Source: Pseudoscleropodium purum
Lineage: Eukaryota; Streptophyta; Bryopsida; Hypnales; Brachytheciaceae
Direction of reading: 5' to 3'
Length of the DNA: 64,000 nt
Assembly (NCBI GenBank): GCA_963969395.1
Contig: OZ017795.1
Location: 17,484,001-17,548,000, forward strand
Shown: positions 48,101-60,184 of the stretch, piece after piece
Position numbering within the stretch: position 1 is the first letter of the stretch
How the letters are laid out: every line of letters starts with the position of its first letter
Position numbers and translations under genes: made by a program
The notes under the pieces: generated by a model
What the model was told of the DNA's origin: nothing
The model's database searches: none
What the model saw: only the letters and a program-made list of their open reading frames with translations

Positions 48101-51100
48101 GGTAGGTAAGGTGATAAAAATTCTACTTTGTAGTTCTAGTCTTTAACAAACTGGCAAAGATGGAGCATGTGGAAGAAAATCTACTTTTAAATTCTAGTCT
48201 TTCACAAGCTTAAATAGATGATAGCCTAGCGTGAGCAAAATCTACCTTGCAAATTTGAATAAGAATATAGTGCCACAAGAACATTGAGTGTATAATTGAG
48301 ATTTTTGAGGTAATTTTTTTGAAAATTTTAGGATTTAGAAAAGTAAAAACTTGTGACCATCAATGTTATTGTACTAAAGCTATGGAAAAAATAGCCACTA
48401 ATGCTTTATAAAAATGTGAAGCCAAAAAAATATGGAATTAAGACTAGATTGAAACAAATAATTTTTGTCTTGTATGCTAGTCTTTTAAAACTTGCTACAC
48501 AATCAAAGTAAGAAAATAACTTCATATTCATGAATTGAAAACCAATGAAACAAGACCTACAAAGGTCTTTTCAATCTCACTATTGAAACCAAAATAAACA
48601 AAATCTACATGGAAATGCATTACACAACACATGACAAAAATCATGGCCTATACCGTACTACTTATAATTTGTGAGAGATAACTTCATTAATTACCAATCT
48701 TTTTTTTATTTGGGAAATTGCACTATTTCATTTAATTGACAATATAAAGTTGTTTGAAAAATTCTTTAAGGATCCATAGAAAGCAATAAAAAATAAACTG
48801 AATTTCAAGAATAAAATACAGTAAGAATTAATCAAAAAAATAGTGCAATAAATAATTATGGTTTTTATAGTTAAAACCATAAATAAATAATGAACATTAT
48901 TTATGAATTTTTTATAGATCTTTAAATATTCTGTATAATTTTTCAAACATTTCACAGTCTCATATTATGTATGTTATAAAAAATAAACTATTTGTGATCG
49001 TATTGATATCAATTATTATTTTTGCAAGAGTTTCAAGCTCCTAAATGGTTATATCAAATCCTTCTACTTCTTTCCCTAGTAAAATTAAATTTAACATATA
49101 AATATCATATTATCTAGTTTAAATATAAGTTATATTTTCAAGATTTTATTTTAATTTAATATAATTATACAAGGCATCATTTATATAAAAATTTCATATT
49201 TTCATATAAACTTCATTTGGACACACTATTAATAATTTATAGATTTTCAATGTGTTGTCTCTAGGTAAATCAAAATGGACACTAAACTTTCAAAGGCTCA
49301 TTTTTTTTATTGTGTACATTGTATGTCATCAATTTCAAGTTTTGAGTGTTGCATTTTGGTCCAAATGTAGATACCACATTTTGGATAGTCATGATTATGA
49401 GTGTACATATGTGAACTCAATTTTACAAAAAATAAATATCTTTTTAGTTGAATTATAAATAACATCAATTTCTTTACTTTGGCACAATTCATATTGTGGG
49501 GCCTAAAACCAAAATTTGTGCATGTCCTCGTTTGTAACTTTGAAATTAGATCTTTGAGAACTCAAAATATTTGTCACAATTTTTGGCTTCTTGAAATATC
49601 ACCACTTTCATGAAATTGATGTTAAATGAATTGTGATATTCAACAACTATATACTACCCTACATGAAGATCAAATTTGGACATAAATTAAGTATTTTGGG
49701 GAATGTCTAAATATTTGAAATATTACAAGTGAAATGTCCGAAATGTTGTAGAAATTTTTCATCCATATTGTCTAAAATTTTGAATATTTCCCTACAACTA
49801 CAAGCATCTACAAATCCCATAACAACAATGTCAAATACTTGAAAATATTCTTTAAAATCCATCATATAGGACTAGACTATATAAGAGCTTCACAGCGATA
49901 AGATTATGAAAACGTGAACAAATTGAAGACCAGAGAAAGTAGCATAGCTGAAAAGAGGACCACATGTAAATCACTGAAAAGACAAAAGCCTCAAAGCCAC
50001 CGAACAGGAGAATACTGAGAAGTCGCCAAAAATTAAGAAACCTTAAAGCTGCCAAACAAGAGAAAATTAAAACGCTACGTTGCCAAAACCCTAAATCAAG
50101 GAGTTTTACGTTTTACCTTTGGCGTGCCAAAAGTAAAGTTTTTCGGCACTCAGGTGCCGAATCAGACCTTCACGTACGGTAATGCAAGATTTTTTCCACG
50201 GAGATTTTTTCACGGAGATCTTTCAGAAAGACAGATGGTACTGAGTGACGTAACTATATATATATATATAAAATGCGGTGTTTTTTTTTTATTTATTTTT
50301 TATTTTTAAAATTGTGACCCACGGTAGTTGGAGAATGGTGAGCAGGACTTGTCAATTGATCGTGCTAAACTGATCAATCCACCACCATCTAAGTGACAGC
50401 CTCCCAGACTCAGCTTTCCTTCAGCTACAATAATTTAAAGACTTTATTTTCAGCAACGAAAGTGTAAACTTTAAGTTAGACTTCAAAATCTCCACAGAAA
50501 TATTTTAAAAACTACTCGGAAGAGTTCATTGTTGAAGAGTTCATCTTAGTGAGACTGCATGAAGCTGTATAGGTAGTCTGCCATTGAAGAGTTGATTGCC
50601 TTTTTTGGAGAAGCTAAACTCCTTGAAACAATTTCCAGTAAATTGCATAAGAAGAAAAACAAATTTGACATTTAAGTAAACCCAAGTCGTTTCAGATATT
50701 TGGGATCGTTTTGGAATTAGTAATGAATTTTAGAAGTTGAAACGCAATGGTCACTAATAGTGACCACCTCTTCAAATGTACACCGCATTAAGAGCAGACT
50801 ACTGAATATCAACGTATCAACACAGAGTGGAAGCTCGGAAGACAGTGAGTAGGAATTTCAATGCAAGCGGAATGCAGATAGCAAGATATCAATAGATGCT
50901 AAGTTAGCTCTGCATCACCATGAATGACTCACCCTCTAGAATAAGCACGCGCCGTGAAAAACTGCCAACCTTGCCAATTGTCTCTATTTTCTCTACCTAC
51001 TGTACATACAGTACTGCTGGCAATGACGAAAAATTCCTTTGTCGGTTAGTTTTGTTTTTAGTTTTTGTTTTTTTACACAAATAAAGGAGACCTTTACTGC

Positions 51101-52369
51101 CAGAAAGAAAGAATAAGATACAAGCACCCACGCCAGCCGCAAGTGAACTGGGTCGGTTTAGAAATTCCTTTGTCAGTTACATTCTTCACGCAGGAAGGAG
51201 GGCAGTCATGACTGACAGCTGAACGTCTACTTGTCCAGCAATTACTCAAATGAAGAGCTCTTGCAAATATACCAGAATAGTCATGAGCTGGGGTGGAGTG
51301 GTACTCACTCAGGTCGATCGGGGTCACTAAATGTTTGTACAAGGGAGTGCACGTACCACTGAGTACGTACTTGGGGAGCTGCATGTAACGGACGCTGCAA
51401 ACTCAGCGAATGTAAGTTACTTACGGTCTTGCGGGCACTTGTCAATGTACCTTCAGGAGAAACTGGCTATCTATGGGGTGGCAACTGGCAAGGGAGGGGA
51501 GGGGTCACTGGAGCAAGCTAGACTGATTACTGATCAGGTATCAACCAGGCAGTTGGATCGTAGGATTGTAGCGGTGAAGTGCAACCAAAGAAAGTTAGTG
51601 AACTCCCCATTTCACATTCGGATCGTAAATTGAAGTCACTGGAGCTCCTTTGTGGTACTTCTGCATGAACTTGTTCATGGGTATATCTCGATCTTAACCT
51701 TCGCTCTTTCGCGCTGTGATGTTATTTTGAGACCGTTGAGTGAGTAACATTCAAGCAATGAGGTTAGTTGTGCCTGATAGTGGGAATCGAAAGTGAACCT
51801 GGCTTATAATGATAATAACGTTGGCGTCACTCCTGTGAAGTTTCTCGATTGCGACTGAATCCATAGTTCGACAAAGCAAAACAAACACCGCAAGACTGTC
51901 CCAGAACTGCAACGGACTGGTTTTGACCTCGATTCTGTCATCCCGACAATTCAGACAATGCAAGGCTCGACCACGTAACGACGACTTAGGATGAGACAGT
52001 GAATCAGAGAGTATATTTCTGTGCAAAATCCGTCGTGAATAGGTTTGCGAGCTCAGTACAATATAATAGGGAATCACAAGGAAACTACAAAGTAAGGAAG
52101 CCACTGCCGGAGTTCGTCTCTACATTGATCTGCACCGCTACATTGATCTGCACCGAGCTCGCCATAGCTGCGGATCAGACACTCAAGCATTACGTCAGTG
52201 ATACTGTACCAAACTTTCAAGCCTATACCTAGATTCGTGACGTCTAGCAAGAAATGGAAATCAAAGGCAGGGACAGCAGCAAAATGCATGAAAGAGAACT
52301 GTCACTAACGCTAATATCCGAGCGGAAAAAACAAGACAAAGCTCTGACTTCCGTTCCATTCCTCCCACC
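45111..52369. other. Long gene-free stretch, mostly very AT-rich
   Basis: 45.1-50.1 kb is extremely AT-rich with no credible ORF; 45151-45441 may be one more decayed CATTAG-type MITE (right end CATCTCTTCTAATG). A short (TA)n run lies near 50254-50269. From about 50.3 kb the composition becomes balanced. Frames there are short and unrecognised; the longest ATG-started one on + is 51331-51633. Confidence 0.5.
51331..51633 (+). CDS. Unrecognised 100-codon ORF
   Basis: ATG-started frame of 100 aa with mixed composition and no membrane segment, signal peptide or motif I recognise. An overlapping 96-codon frame exists on the opposite strand. Could be an exon or chance. No function assigned. Confidence 0.15.
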   Translation: MFVQGSARTTEYVLGELHVTDAANSANVSYLRSCGHLSMYLQEKLAIYGVATGKGGEGSLEQARLITDQVSTRQLDRRIVAVKCNQRKLVNSPFHIRIVN

Positions 52370-52573
52370 TTCGATCGCAGCGTTCACCTCAAACTATCCT
52401 CACCTGAAAAAAAAGACATTGTGGAATCAAAAGATCGATAGACTATCAAAATAAAAACCTCGCTCAATTAAGTAACATTTCACGCGAGGGAGTCGCGTAC
52501 CAAAGCAGAGAGATCGATCTCGCTAGCTCGCTCACCAACGCCAATTAATCACGGCAGAACCTTCAACTTCGAA

Positions 52574-52753
52574 ATGCCATCGCCTGTAACGAACGCGTCA
52601 AATGACAAGAGCTTTTTCCTCTCCGCCCAAGGCATCCAACAGCCGACACACCCGTCATCACTGCAACTCACAGCTAGCTTCCTTACTTTAGGAATACCCG
52701 CTGCAAGGTCGCAATTGCAACAACAGGGTACTGATGTTGTTGGAAGCCTTTGA
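52574..52753 (+). CDS. Small ORF in array unit 1
   Basis: 59-codon ATG frame beginning MPSPVTNASNDKSFFLSAQG and ending TDVVGSL. Ser/Gln-rich, no recognised domain. The same frame of exactly 180 nt is intact in units 4 and 5 but broken in units 2, 3 and 6, so coding status is doubtful. Confidence 0.2.
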   Translation: MPSPVTNASNDKSFFLSAQGIQQPTHPSSLQLTASFLTLGIPAARSQLQQQGTDVVGSL

Positions 52754-53908
52754 GGGAGAGTAACAAACTCCTGTTTAGCTTGGCTCCTTCGTCTTCAATT
52801 CTTGGCAACCATCCGTGCCCACATTCTACTCACTCAATTAATCTCCCAGCTACTGAGAATAGTTACGTCATGGTGGAATCACAGATCGATCTATCACAAG
52901 AAAAAAACTCGCTCTAGTAACAGTTTCACTCGAGGGAGTCGTGTACCAAAGCAGCGGGATCGATCTCGCTAGCTCGCTCACCAGCGCCAATTAATCACGG
53001 CAGAACCTTCAACTTCGAAATGCCATCGCCTGTAACGAACGCGTCAAATGACAAGAGCTTTTTCCTCTCCGCCCAAGGCATCCAACAGCCGTCACACCCG
53101 TCATCACTGCAACTCACAGCTAGCTCCCTTAATTCGGGAAATACCGCTTGCAAGGTCGCAATTGCAACAACAGGTTACTGATGTTGTTGGAAGCCTTTGA
53201 GGGAGAGTAACAAACTCCTGCCTAGCTTGGCTCCTTCGTCTTCAAATCTTCGCAACCATCCACGCACACATTCTACTCACTCAATTAATCTCCCAGCTAC
53301 TGAGAATAGTTACGTCATTGTGGAATCACAGATCGATTTATCACAAGAAAAACCTCGCTCAAGTAACATTTCTCGCGAGGGAGTCGTGTACCAAAGCAGA
53401 GAGATCAATCTCGCTAGCTCGCTCACCAACGCCAATTAATCACGGCAGAACCTTCAACTTCGAAATGCCATCGCCTGTAACGAACGCGTCAAATGACAAG
53501 AGCTTTTTCCTCTCCGCCCAAGGCATCCAACAGCCGTCACACCCGTCATCACTGCAACTCACAGCTAGCTCCCAATAATTTGGGAAAAACCGCTTGCAAG
53601 GTCGCAATTGCAACAACAGGTCACTGATGTTGTTGGAAGCCTTTGAGGGAGAGTAACAAACTCCTGTTTAGCTTGGCTCCTTCGTCTTCAATTCTTGGCA
53701 ACCATCCGTGCCCACATTCTACTCACTCAATTAATCTCCCAGCTACTGAGAATAGTTACGTCATTGTGGAATCACAGATCGATCTATCACAAGAAAAACC
53801 TCGCTCAAGTAACATTTCTCGCGAGGGAGTCGTGTACCAAAGCAGAGATCAATCTCGCTAGCTCGCTCACCAGCGCCAATTGATCACGGCAGAACCTTCA
53901 ACTTCGAA

Positions 53909-54088
53909 ATGCCATCGCCTGTAACGAACGCGTCAAATGACAAGAGCTTTTTCCTCTCCGCCCAAGGCATCCAACAGCCGTCACACCCGTCATCACTGCA
54001 ACGCTCAGCTAGCTCCCTTAATTCGGGAAAAACCGCTGCAAGGTCGCAATTGCAACAACAGGTTACTGATGTTGTTGGAAGCCTTTGA
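53909..54088 (+). CDS. Small ORF in array unit 4
   Basis: Same 59-codon frame as in units 1 and 5, with a few amino-acid changes (for example LQRSASSLNSGKTAARS). Unit 2 has a one-base and unit 3 a two-base length change at the matching point, and unit 3 also a TAA. Confidence 0.2.
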   Translation: MPSPVTNASNDKSFFLSAQGIQQPSHPSSLQRSASSLNSGKTAARSQLQQQVTDVVGSL

Positions 54089-54540
54089 GGGAGAGTAACA
54101 AACTCCTGTTTAGCTTGGCTCCTTCGTCTTCAATTCTTGGCAACCATCCGTGCCCACATTCTACTCACTCAATTAATCTCCCAGCTACTGAGAATAGCCC
54201 ATGCTTGTGCGTGCGGCAAAGACTGGTACGTCCGCGAATGAACTCGAAACCAGTTACTGCTAAGGAGAAGAAACACGTAAACAGACGTAGATACAGGCAG
54301 AAGATGTGGACTAGCCCACAGTCCGAAGCTCACACGTACAAGCTACCTCGCAGCATTCACCACAGAATGTCCTCATCTGAAAAAAAAAATCATTGCGGAA
54401 TCACACATCGATCTATCACAAGAAAAAACTCGCTCAATTAACAATTTCACGTGAGGGAGTCGCATACCAAAGCAGAGAGATCGATCTCGCTAGCTCGCTC
54501 ACCAACGCCAATTAATCACGGCAGAATCTTCAACTTCGAA

Positions 54541-54720
54541 ATGCCATCGCCTGTAACGAACGCGTCAAATGACAAGAGCTTTTTCCTCTCCGCCCAAGCC
54601 ATCCAACAGCCGTCACACCCGCCATCACTGCAACTCACAGCTAGCTCCCTTAATTCGGGAAAAACCGCTGCAAGGTCGCAATTGCAACAACAGGTTACTG
54701 ATGTTGTTGGAAGCCTTTGA
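54541..54720 (+). CDS. Small ORF in array unit 5
   Basis: Intact 59-codon frame, nearly identical to unit 4, as expected if units 4 and 5 arose by a recent duplication. In unit 6 the matching frame starts at 55172 (MASYVTNASNDKS) and hits a TAA after about 30 codons. Confidence 0.2.
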   Translation: MPSPVTNASNDKSFFLSAQAIQQPSHPPSLQLTASSLNSGKTAARSQLQQQVTDVVGSL

Positions 54721-55610
54721 GGGAGAGTAACAAACTCCTGTTTAGCTTGGCTCCTTCGTCTTCAATTCTTGGCAACCATCCGTGCCCACATTCTACTCAC
54801 TCAATTAATCTCCCAGCTACTGAGAATAACCCATGCTTGTGCGTGCGGCAAAGACTGGTACGTCCGCGAATGAACTCGAAACCAGTTACTGCTAAGGAGA
54901 AGAAACACGTAAACAGACGTAGATACAGGCAGAAGATGTGGACTAGCCCACAGGCCGAAGCTCACACACACAAGCTCGCTAGCAGCATTCACCGCAGAAT
55001 GTCCTCACCTGAAAAAAAAATCATTGCGGAATCACAGATCGATCTATCACGAGAAAAAACTCGCTAAGGTAACAATTTCCCGCGAGAGAGTCGCGTACCA
55101 AAGCAGCGGGATCGATCTCGCTAGCTCACTCAACAGCGCCAATTAATTACAGTCGAACCTTCAAGGTCGACATGGCATCATATGTAACGAACGCGTCAAA
55201 TGACAAGAGCTTTTTCCTCTCCGCCCAAGGCATCCAACAGCCGACACACCCGTCATCACTGTAACGCACAGGTAGCTCCCATTAATTTGGAAAAACCCGC
55301 TTGCAAGGTCGCAATTGCAACAACAGGGTACTGATGTTGTTGGAAGCCTTTGAGGGAGAGAAACAAACTCCTGTCTAGCTTGGTTTCTTCGTCGTCAATT
55401 CTTCGCAACCATGCACATATTCTACTCACTTAATTAATCTCCAGGTACTGAGAAGAGCCCATGCTCGTGCCTGCGGCAAAGACGGGTCCATCCACGAATG
55501 GACTCGAAACCAGTTACTGTGAAGGAGAAGAAGCACGTACACAGACGCAGATACAGGCAGAAGATGTGGACTCGCCCACAGGCCGAAGCTCCCACATACA
55601 CGGTAACTAG

Positions 55611-55895
55611 CGCGCATTTCTACTCACGTATCGCTACCAGAACATTTCGACAGCCCCCATCCCTGCCTACATCCATGCTGAAATTGAAAGTCTAGCTCCC
55701 AGCAAGAAGAGACGTAAACCTACTATGCATATCAGTGCCGCACTGGAGGCAGTGAGCAGACGAAAAGAAGCTCGAGAAACAGCTGTAGTACGTGAAGAAG
55801 GAAGTGCAGATGCAACCCAAGCTCGAGTCCAAGCCTGGAGCCCCAGTCTGGAGCCCAAGATGAAGCCCACTGCAAGAGCTCACTGGCGAGTGTGA
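55611..55895 (+). other. Open frame after the array, possible 3' exon
   Basis: 94 codons open after a TAG at 55608, ending at TGA 55893-55895. The peptide is charged (APSKKRRKPTMHISAALEAVSRRKEARETAVV) with a bipartite-like basic cluster KKRRK, then LEPKMKPTARAHWRV. It lacks an upstream ATG, so it could only be a downstream exon. The - strand is also open over part of this region. Not recognised. Confidence 0.2.
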
Positions 55896-57430
55896 TGCAA
55901 TGAGAGTTGCTACCGCGCGTTTTTATACACAATTTCACCAAGGCGGGCTGCCAAGACAAGAGTAGGCTTTAAGTGGGTGGGAAGTTACGGGAGTCAGCGA
56001 GGGTGGGTTACCGTCGAGTTTTCCCACGGACGGATTGTCTCGGGAACTCATTGGCCCGCAGCAAACCTTTCCTGATTGAATCCCAAGCCCGAAAAGCAAG
56101 TTCTTGCGGAGCAAAAGCGGCGGTCGTCCGATTCACAATCTGCCCCAATTTAGAACGAAAACAACATATTGCTTGCTTGCTCAGTTGCTCCACAAATTTT
56201 TATTTATTTTTTGTTAAATTGCTTTTCTTTTTTTTAATTTTCTTTCGAAGCGAACTGAAAGTTCGTTTCTTGCACTTCCGTGGGTGCGATTGCGCGAAGG
56301 AAAGTGGAAAAGTTTGCTTGTATTGCGGAATGAACGGACAGAAGAGAGGACGACGGACCACAGAGTGATGCCAACGGCGAAATTCTGTTGCAAACTGGAA
56401 GAAAAACGGAAGAGCAAACAACACTTGCGAAGTTTCTGTAGCAGGGAGTTGGAAGTGCTGTTTTGGAATTTGGATTTGGAGGCTCCGTCTGTCCTTCCGT
56501 CCGTCAATCGGTCCGTGTGATCCGTCTTCCATTCCGTTTTCTGGCGTCAGGTGGAAGCGCCAGGTGGAAGACCGGGCCTTGGGAAGAAATCATTGTCTTG
56601 GTCAGTAGGCTGATGCGGAGCAAACGTAGGAGGACCCATTCTGGACACTGTGCCCATTCTACACCATGCGAGCTTGCCAGGGAGCTAAGGAATGGGCCCG
56701 TTATGGATACAACCACCGTTTGGGGAATAAATGGAATCCTCCTATTAAGTTACGCAGGTTGTTTGTTTTGTTTGTTTTTTACGTTGAGATTTCCCGAACT
56801 GTGCATCTCCCATTCGTGTGTTTGGTATCGTCAGAAAGCCCTCGGCAAGGAGGGGTGCACGGGCTTGGTTTCGTGGCATTCCGACCTATGATGTGAAAGT
56901 TATTGAATTTTGAAGTTTTTATGAATTAAAAAAATTAAAAAATTATTTTTTCCTTTCTTTTGACCTTGGCAACGGCATGGGGCACACTAGTTTGGGATGA
57001 TGAGATGAAGGACAAGTGACATCATTGTCGTCGTAGTTAGTAGTAGTGTTACTCTTGAATGTGGAGATGTTGGTAAGGTAGAAGAATCAAATGTCAAAGA
57101 TCAAAGAGAGGTTAAATGACACAAGAAATTTGAAGGTAAAAAGGACTTTTTTTTTCAAAAAAAAAAATTTAACGTCTTGACATATATACAATAAAGGTTC
57201 CTCTAAAGGGATATTTAAAACAAATTCCCAAAATTCAAATGTACAATACTCAAAATACAGAACTTTTCAAATTTTGTCATAAATGGACAATCTAGGGGTC
57301 AAGCTGACAAGTACTTAGTATGGCCTATAGAACATCCTTCTATGAAATGTCCTCTATGTAATCAAAACCATACATTTACATGCATATATATGTACTCTTC
57401 ACTATGGTGTCTAAGACCACATATCAAAGT
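55896..57430. other. Gene-free stretch after the array
   Basis: Balanced composition to about 56900, then AT-rich. Includes a CCGTCTGTCC/CCGTCCGTC imperfect run near 56486-56530 and overlapping short frames on both strands, none with recognisable motifs. It could be a gene leader, but no coding exon is supportable. Confidence 0.4.
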
Positions 57431-57435
57431 CCTAT

Positions 57436-57436
57436 A

Positions 57437-57482
<46 letters not shown>
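57436..57482. repeat. (AAT)n microsatellite, about 15 copies
   Basis: Uninterrupted AAT repeat of about 46 bases in AT-rich DNA. Length suggests it is polymorphic. Confidence 0.9.
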
Positions 57483-57507
57483 TATATGAATTGTGTTGCT
57501 ACTAGAC

Positions 57508-57930
57508 ACCACTTGTCTTATACATATGAACTCTCACACACTTGAAGACAAAGCTCCTGATCTATCCACTCAAGTTCATGAATGCTAGCACATGAGAAGT
57601 CAAAATACCTGATTGCAAGGCCCTTTCACTAACTTCTTTTGCCATCATGCCCACCTCACTCTAATTGTGAAAGTGATGTAATACCACTTGTCTTACATAC
57701 ATGAACTCTAACACACTTGAAGACCAAGCTCCTAACTACACAATCCGTCAATCCCCTCACAATCATGAACATTGGCACACTTGACAACAAAGTATTTGTT
57801 TATGTAGTGGTCAATTCACAATCATAAGTATTGGTACACTTGAAGATAGATTACTTGACTACAAGGTCCCTTCTTTTCTTTTGCCATGCAATCACACATG
57901 CCTCACTCTAATTGGAAAAGGTTATGTATC
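57508..57930. repeat. Imperfect tandem duplication, about 175-bp offset
   Basis: ACTTGTCTTA..ATGAACTCT.ACACACTTGAAGAC occurs at 57511 and 57686. Both copies continue into similar TTCTTTTGCCAT...CTCACTCTAATTG sequence. Related words (ACACTTGAAGA.A..T.CTTGACTACAAGGTCCC) recur at 57837, 58153, 59190 and 61603, indicating an old dispersed repeat. Confidence 0.6.
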
Positions 57931-57949
57931 ATTGCTTCATAGCATAACA

Positions 57950-58440
57950 AGATTATTTTTGCTATAAAAATCTTATGGGATAGAAAAATATATTTTTTTG
58001 AAATGTTAAAATTTTGACTGTAATCTTATTTTCTTAGTGCTAAAATTTTCATCAATTTGACTATTTTTAATTTATTTGAGTGTTTTTTATGTAATTCAAT
58101 TTTTTTATATGCAAAATAATATTGCTAATGACTATTGTTGGGTACAATAAAAGCCTTGTGGCACACTCGAAGAAAAAAACACTAGACTACAAATTTCCAT
58201 TATGACTTTTGTCATGTTTAAAACACTAAATAACATCAAGCACGTAGCTACAACTAACAACTTATACATACTATTATATAAATACAAATTGGAATAAACA
58301 TACAAAACCAATTGTCTAGATATCATTTTAATTTTAAATAATTGCAAAACTACAAATTGAGCACACTTTCACAAGGTTCCCTTCTAACATGCATATGTAA
58401 TCTTGGCACAATTTGTTATTTACTTTAGGGACTTCATGTA
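57950..58440. repeat. Old duplicate, copy A
   Basis: Collinear short matches with 60950-61940: TTGACTATTTTTAAT, GACTTTTGTCATGTTT, CTTATACATA.T.TT.TA, AAACATACAAAACCAATT, CCCTTCTAAC, CTTGGCACAA and TTAGGGA. Non-coding. Confidence 0.5.
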
Positions 58441-59984
58441 AAAAATGCTTCAAATTTTTTTGAAGTATGTAGTTGAAAGTTAGAAGTTGTCGAATTAGAA
58501 TTTTGATCTTCCATCTATTCATTGTTGCTTCATTACTTTCTTACACAAGACTAATCTTTTGGATGAGAATAGACTATCGTGAAACAAAAGTAAGATGATT
58601 CATTCTTGACATTTTTTCCTTTCCAAATATATTGACCATTTTATGTCATTTTATTCATTTTAGGCATTTTGTACTTTCTTAGTAGCTACATAGAATGGTA
58701 AACATGTATTCAACTATCATTTTTAAATAAATAATATTTGAGACATGATAGAATGATTAGTTAATTATTTAAGTGATCTGAGTAATTAATACAATAGAGA
58801 TGATTTGTGGATGTTAGAATTAAATTGCAAAGAAAGGTTGGACAACAACTTTAGAAACTATGAAGGTATTTTAGTAGACTAAAACAGAAAATCTTGGCTT
58901 GTCACAAAGGTTTCTTTAGAGGAATCCAACAAGTTGTAGACAAACTCTCACATATAGGATGCTTAAATTATATATCCTCTTAAATTTCTCTATAGGCAAT
59001 TCATGGATCAAACACTCTAATACCTATTGTGGATTAGAGAACATTTTTCTATAAATTACCTTCTATGCAACCTAAAACACATATATACATGGATACATGT
59101 GTTCCTAACTATGGTAAATTGATACTCTTAAATACAAAGTCTTCAGTCAACCATACACTCCCCTCACGCTCATAAATACTCACACATTTGAAGACAAAGT
59201 ACCCAACTATTTGATCCATTCACGACTCTTATCATGTGATTATGCCTGGTGAATTTTTTTTTAATTTGGGCCAAATGCTTAGATGGCTACTTATTTAAGA
59301 ATTCCATGTTTGATATAGCAATTAATTTGGTTTCTTTTCCTTTTTCCTTTTTTATTTTATGGCCTTCTAAAAAAACCTATAATCGAGAATAGTTGGCAAT
59401 AAATATATATATCCTACCATCCAAGATTTGGCAACTAGCAATTTCAAAGCCCCTAATGAAAATGAATCAAAAAGATTAGATAGATCTATCTATCTATCTC
59501 TCTAACTTTGAAACAACAAGCATAATCAAGACTATAATTCAAATGTGATTCACATGAATTCCTAGAGGTGTTATGTTCAAAGGATTTCTAAGCATCTTGT
59601 AAATGGATTGGATGTCATTCTTTTCTCTAGCTTGCTTCTTCCCAAGTTGTTTGCCTACACGCACATCTTGGAGGACCTTTCATGCTATTGCTTAAGCCAT
59701 TGCTTTCAACCTCATTTTTTTCTTACGTGCTCTCTCCTTTTTTGTAAGCACCTCTGCAGCCACTTATTCATTCCTCATTTCCTCTCAATACACACAAGAT
59801 TACTGCCTTCCATTACACCATAAACAAAGAATACCATATTTGTTAAATTGCAAGAAAACCATATTTGTTAATTCTACACAAATCCTAAACTATAAGCTAT
59901 GGCGTGCAAACTCAACCACCCATGCAAGGTATACACAAAAGTAAACAAGTGTAAACTATTGAAGCATTTTGTACAGATGGAAAC
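58441..59984. other. AT-rich gene-free stretch
   Basis: No supportable gene. Short (TCTA)n tract at about 59484-59502 and scattered copies of the ACACTTGAAGACAAAG repeat. Confidence 0.5.
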
Positions 59985-60184
59985 AAGGAATCACTTAAAG
60001 CAAATTTGGTAAAAGGCAATTTAAGCGGGTAGACCAAGAACAAGCAAGGGACAAACAAGAAATCACTCATAGCAAATTAGGTGAAGAGATAATCTAAGTA
60101 CGTAGACCAAGAGCAAGCAAGAGACAAATAAGGAATCACTCAAAGCAAATTAGGTAAAGAAGTAATTTAAACAAGGGACAAACC
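59985..60184. repeat. Minisatellite, about 73 bp by 2.8 copies
   Basis: AACAAGGAATCACTTAAAGC...GGTAGACCAAGAACAAGCAAGGGAC recurs from about 60053 and 60126 with roughly 10-15% differences. Confidence 0.75.

Larger units (their letters stand above)
52370..55610 (+). repeat. Tandem array of six units, two size classes
   Basis: The marker GAGGGAGTCG (GAGAGAGTCG in the last) occurs at 52486, 52932, 53377, 53823, 54453 and 55084, so spacings are 446, 445, 446, 630 and 631. The 630-bp form carries a roughly 185-bp block absent from the 446-bp form, beginning CCCATGCTTGTGCGTGCGG and including the GAAACCAGTTACTG stretch. 52370-52485 matches the tail of the long form, so the array starts inside a long unit. 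The final unit keeps the block but its 3' end runs into different sequence at about 55600. Composition is more GC-rich than the flanks. Units are mostly above 90% alike by eye. Confidence 0.85.

Noticed and set aside
52370..55610. Centromeric satellite or rDNA spacer
   Set aside because: Only six units, no rRNA sequence nearby, and unit lengths unlike typical plant centromere monomers; a local tandem duplication is simpler.
55667..55959. Overlapping 63-75-codon frames on the - strand
   Set aside because: They are complementary to the charged + strand frame and have hydrophobic low-complexity composition without motifs; probably shadows.
56008..56891. Several overlapping frames of 60-142 codons on both strands
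   Set aside because: No motifs, both strands equally open, some starts are not ATG; balanced composition alone explains them.
57436..57482. CRISPR-like regular repeat
   Set aside because: A plain trinucleotide microsatellite in a plant nuclear genome, without spacers.
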